Below, in pieces: positions 57,358 through 60,300 of a stretch of DNA of 64,000 nucleotides. Origin of the DNA: Cyrtodaria siliqua. Lineage: Eukaryota > Mollusca > Bivalvia > Adapedonta > Hiatellidae. The stretch spans positions 62,001 to 126,000 of the forward strand of contig JAWPHD010004473.1 of NCBI GenBank assembly GCA_037043455.1, read 5' to 3'. The stretch's first letter is position 1, and each line of letters starts with the position of its first letter. The translations under genes and the position numbers were made by a program. Under the pieces are notes generated by a model. The model did not search any database and had not been told where the DNA came from. It saw only the letters and a list, made by a program, of their open reading frames with translations.

Positions 57358-60300
57358 CATATTTATACTGTTGATGATGTTGATGACGACGACAATGACG
57401 ACGACGACATTGGTGATGTTTATGATGATGCTGTTGATGATGATGTTGATGATGATGATGATGTTGATGATGATGTTGATAATGATTTCGATGTCGATGT
57501 TGATCATCATCATCATCATCATTGCGGTGGTGATCATGGTGCTGACAATGATGATGCTGATGACATTGGCCTTCGTGATCATGATGATTATGATGATGAC
57601 CTTGAGGGTGGTTTTGAAGATGACACTGATGATCGTAATAATTATGAGGATGCTAATGATGCTAAAATTGGTATTTTGATTATGACGACAATATTTTTAT
57701 TGATAATAATAAGAATGATACTCTGTTGTTGATTATTTGTTTATTGGCCAGCAACTTGTTAATGGCAAGTTGTTTTTTTGTACCTCTTCAGGAGAAGCAG
57801 GAAGTAGCAGCAGGCAACCTGTTGTTCCTCATGAACTATGCCTACTTGCCGAAGGATGACGTATTGCTGAATAACAACACATTCTCCTGGGCAGAACGTA
57901 TACTACCCATGCTTACCAGCACGTAGGTTAACCACTTAATTATTCTGCATAAAAATAACTGCACAGTTAGTTATATTAAAGAGCCTCAAATCAGAATGGC
58001 CTTGCCACTTTAGTACCATCTCAAAATCAGTATATTGTCCAGGTCTTAGTTTTATACATAAAAAATATATATAAAATATATTCTGCATTACTTTTATGAA
58101 GACAATCTGGAGAGAAATACGAAAAAAACAGATGTTGGTCAAATAACAAAAACAAAATGTTTTGAAGGAATTGGTGGGTGAGGAATAGTAACACTTGTAC
58201 ATCTAATGACCTAATTTCTCCAGGTTGCCCTCATCTAAATCACAGAATGATATCAGTACACAAAACTTTTCAATTTCACGTTAACAGAGAGCTGAAACTA
58301 CAACGAGAACACGATTACTACACAAACAAGATGTTGGAATGGCAGAAGAAGTTCCAGGTGCAGTTGGATGCAGTGGCCAAGCAACTGAAGGAATTCTCGA
58401 CAAAAGACCGCATGTCTGAGGCTGAAACATACATGGCTGACTTATCAGAAATCCAGGCCAAGATTGACTTCTTTCAGGAGGAGGTAACAATATTTAAACT
58501 CGTCACATTTACAGTTATCCATTTAGCATCTGGTGATCAACGAGACATTCACATGTGGTTCACTTTTTCTCACTGGTACCAATTCTTATGGATGGCGGGA
58601 GGTGTACAGTAATGGTTCTACCCAGTAAAAGTGGGTGGTCTGCCTCCACTACAAAAAAAATTGACCGTCATATATAACCTTACATGTGTTGAAAACGACG
58701 TAAAAACACCATACAAAAAAAAAAATCACTAGTACCAACCATGAGTGGGAGATAGGATTTTTCTCTGATTGGACAAGAGTTGTCTCTTGATTAAAATACC
58801 CTGGGTGAGAAAAGTCGTAATGATAAGTGCATATATACTAAATAGAACTCCTAACGCCCCCATATTATAATTTAAATGTAATCTTCACTTTTCATTTCCT
58901 TGTAAAAAGAAAAATTGTTTGGGTACATTTTAACCCTTTTTCCAACATTACTGCACAAATTGTTTGAGCTTGATTTTTTCATTAAAATTAATGTTTTTGA
59001 TGTAAATCAATTGAAATTCGAAATTTGATACTACAGGGCTTACAAGTTCCTATAAGTATTAGATTTGTTAGATTTGTTAGATTTTGATTTTGTCTAAGAC
59101 TATGACTTCTGTGCACTTCTCTTAATATACTAAAGGAAAAAAGAAACGAAACTCCGAAATTTCCGCTATATCATTTATATACTGCACGCTTAATTCCATG
59201 TAATATTTTAGAGTAATCCCGAGATGTTTTGAGAAAAAAAGGGTTGCAGCTAGTTAGAGAAAGGGTGAAACTGTGCTGTTCAGCTTTGAAACTTTTAGCC
59301 ATTTCAGTACTGTATAAAATGTAAAGAGATTGGTGTATTAAACCCTATTTTTTTTACATATTTCTGTGTTGTTTTGGTCAATTCTTACACATATAGCTAT
59401 GTTTTAGCCGTGTTTTCTGATGGTATATATTGGCTATATAATTTATTATTCACTGAATAATCGAATAGTCGAGACAGCTCTTGTTTCCAAAAAGGTGGGT
59501 CTAATGTAGCCATGTACCATTCGATTAACATCAGCATATTGTACATACAACATACAGCAGAAATTCCTGTGTTGCACCTCCTTTTTCCTTTAGTATATTT
59601 TATTGGCCTTTATTACAGACTGACATCTGCGGAGGTATTATTAATTCTAAGCCTGCTAAGGGCAACTACAACAGCCTTTGCAGCCATTGTTAACCCAGAT
59701 CAGCCTGCGAGTAACACTGTCTGGCTGCTCATCAATCATTTAACCAAAACACCCCTTTGTAACATAAATTGAATGGTCCAAATTCAAAGAAAGGACAGTC
59801 CATTATACATTCATAGCGAGTTAAGGGTTAAACACTTTTTCAGATAATGTTTACATGAGCTATATTCTGTTATTATAGAAAGTGAAGATCAACAGAGAGG
59901 AGCAGATGTTGGGGAGGGAGCAGCTAACCCAGTACCCCCAGATTCAGGACTTCATGACACAGAAGGAACCGTTTGACAAACTGTGGAGCACGGCTGTACA
60001 GTTCCACTCCCAGCATGACAAATGGATGAATGGACCTCTGCTGAATGTGAACGCGGAGGTTGTAGAAGAGGAGGTAGGTTATCTGTCAGACATTACTGAT
60101 ATTATTACATTAGCCCTTTCAATGCAACGGTCGAAAACATCAATGTATACGACCAATTTAAACCCAGGTCTACATGCACATAATGTGCAGACTGGTTAGA
60201 TTTTACACTGTTGCCACTCAGTAAGAATGTTTTCCATAAGATTTTATATTTAACAATTTTTAAGCACCAGAAGGTTGAATTCAAATTTTAGCAGACAACA

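Noticed and set aside
57310..57679. Met-rich and Ser-rich ORFs around the GAT repeat
   Set aside because: Pure trinucleotide microsatellite read on both strands; no splice or start context.
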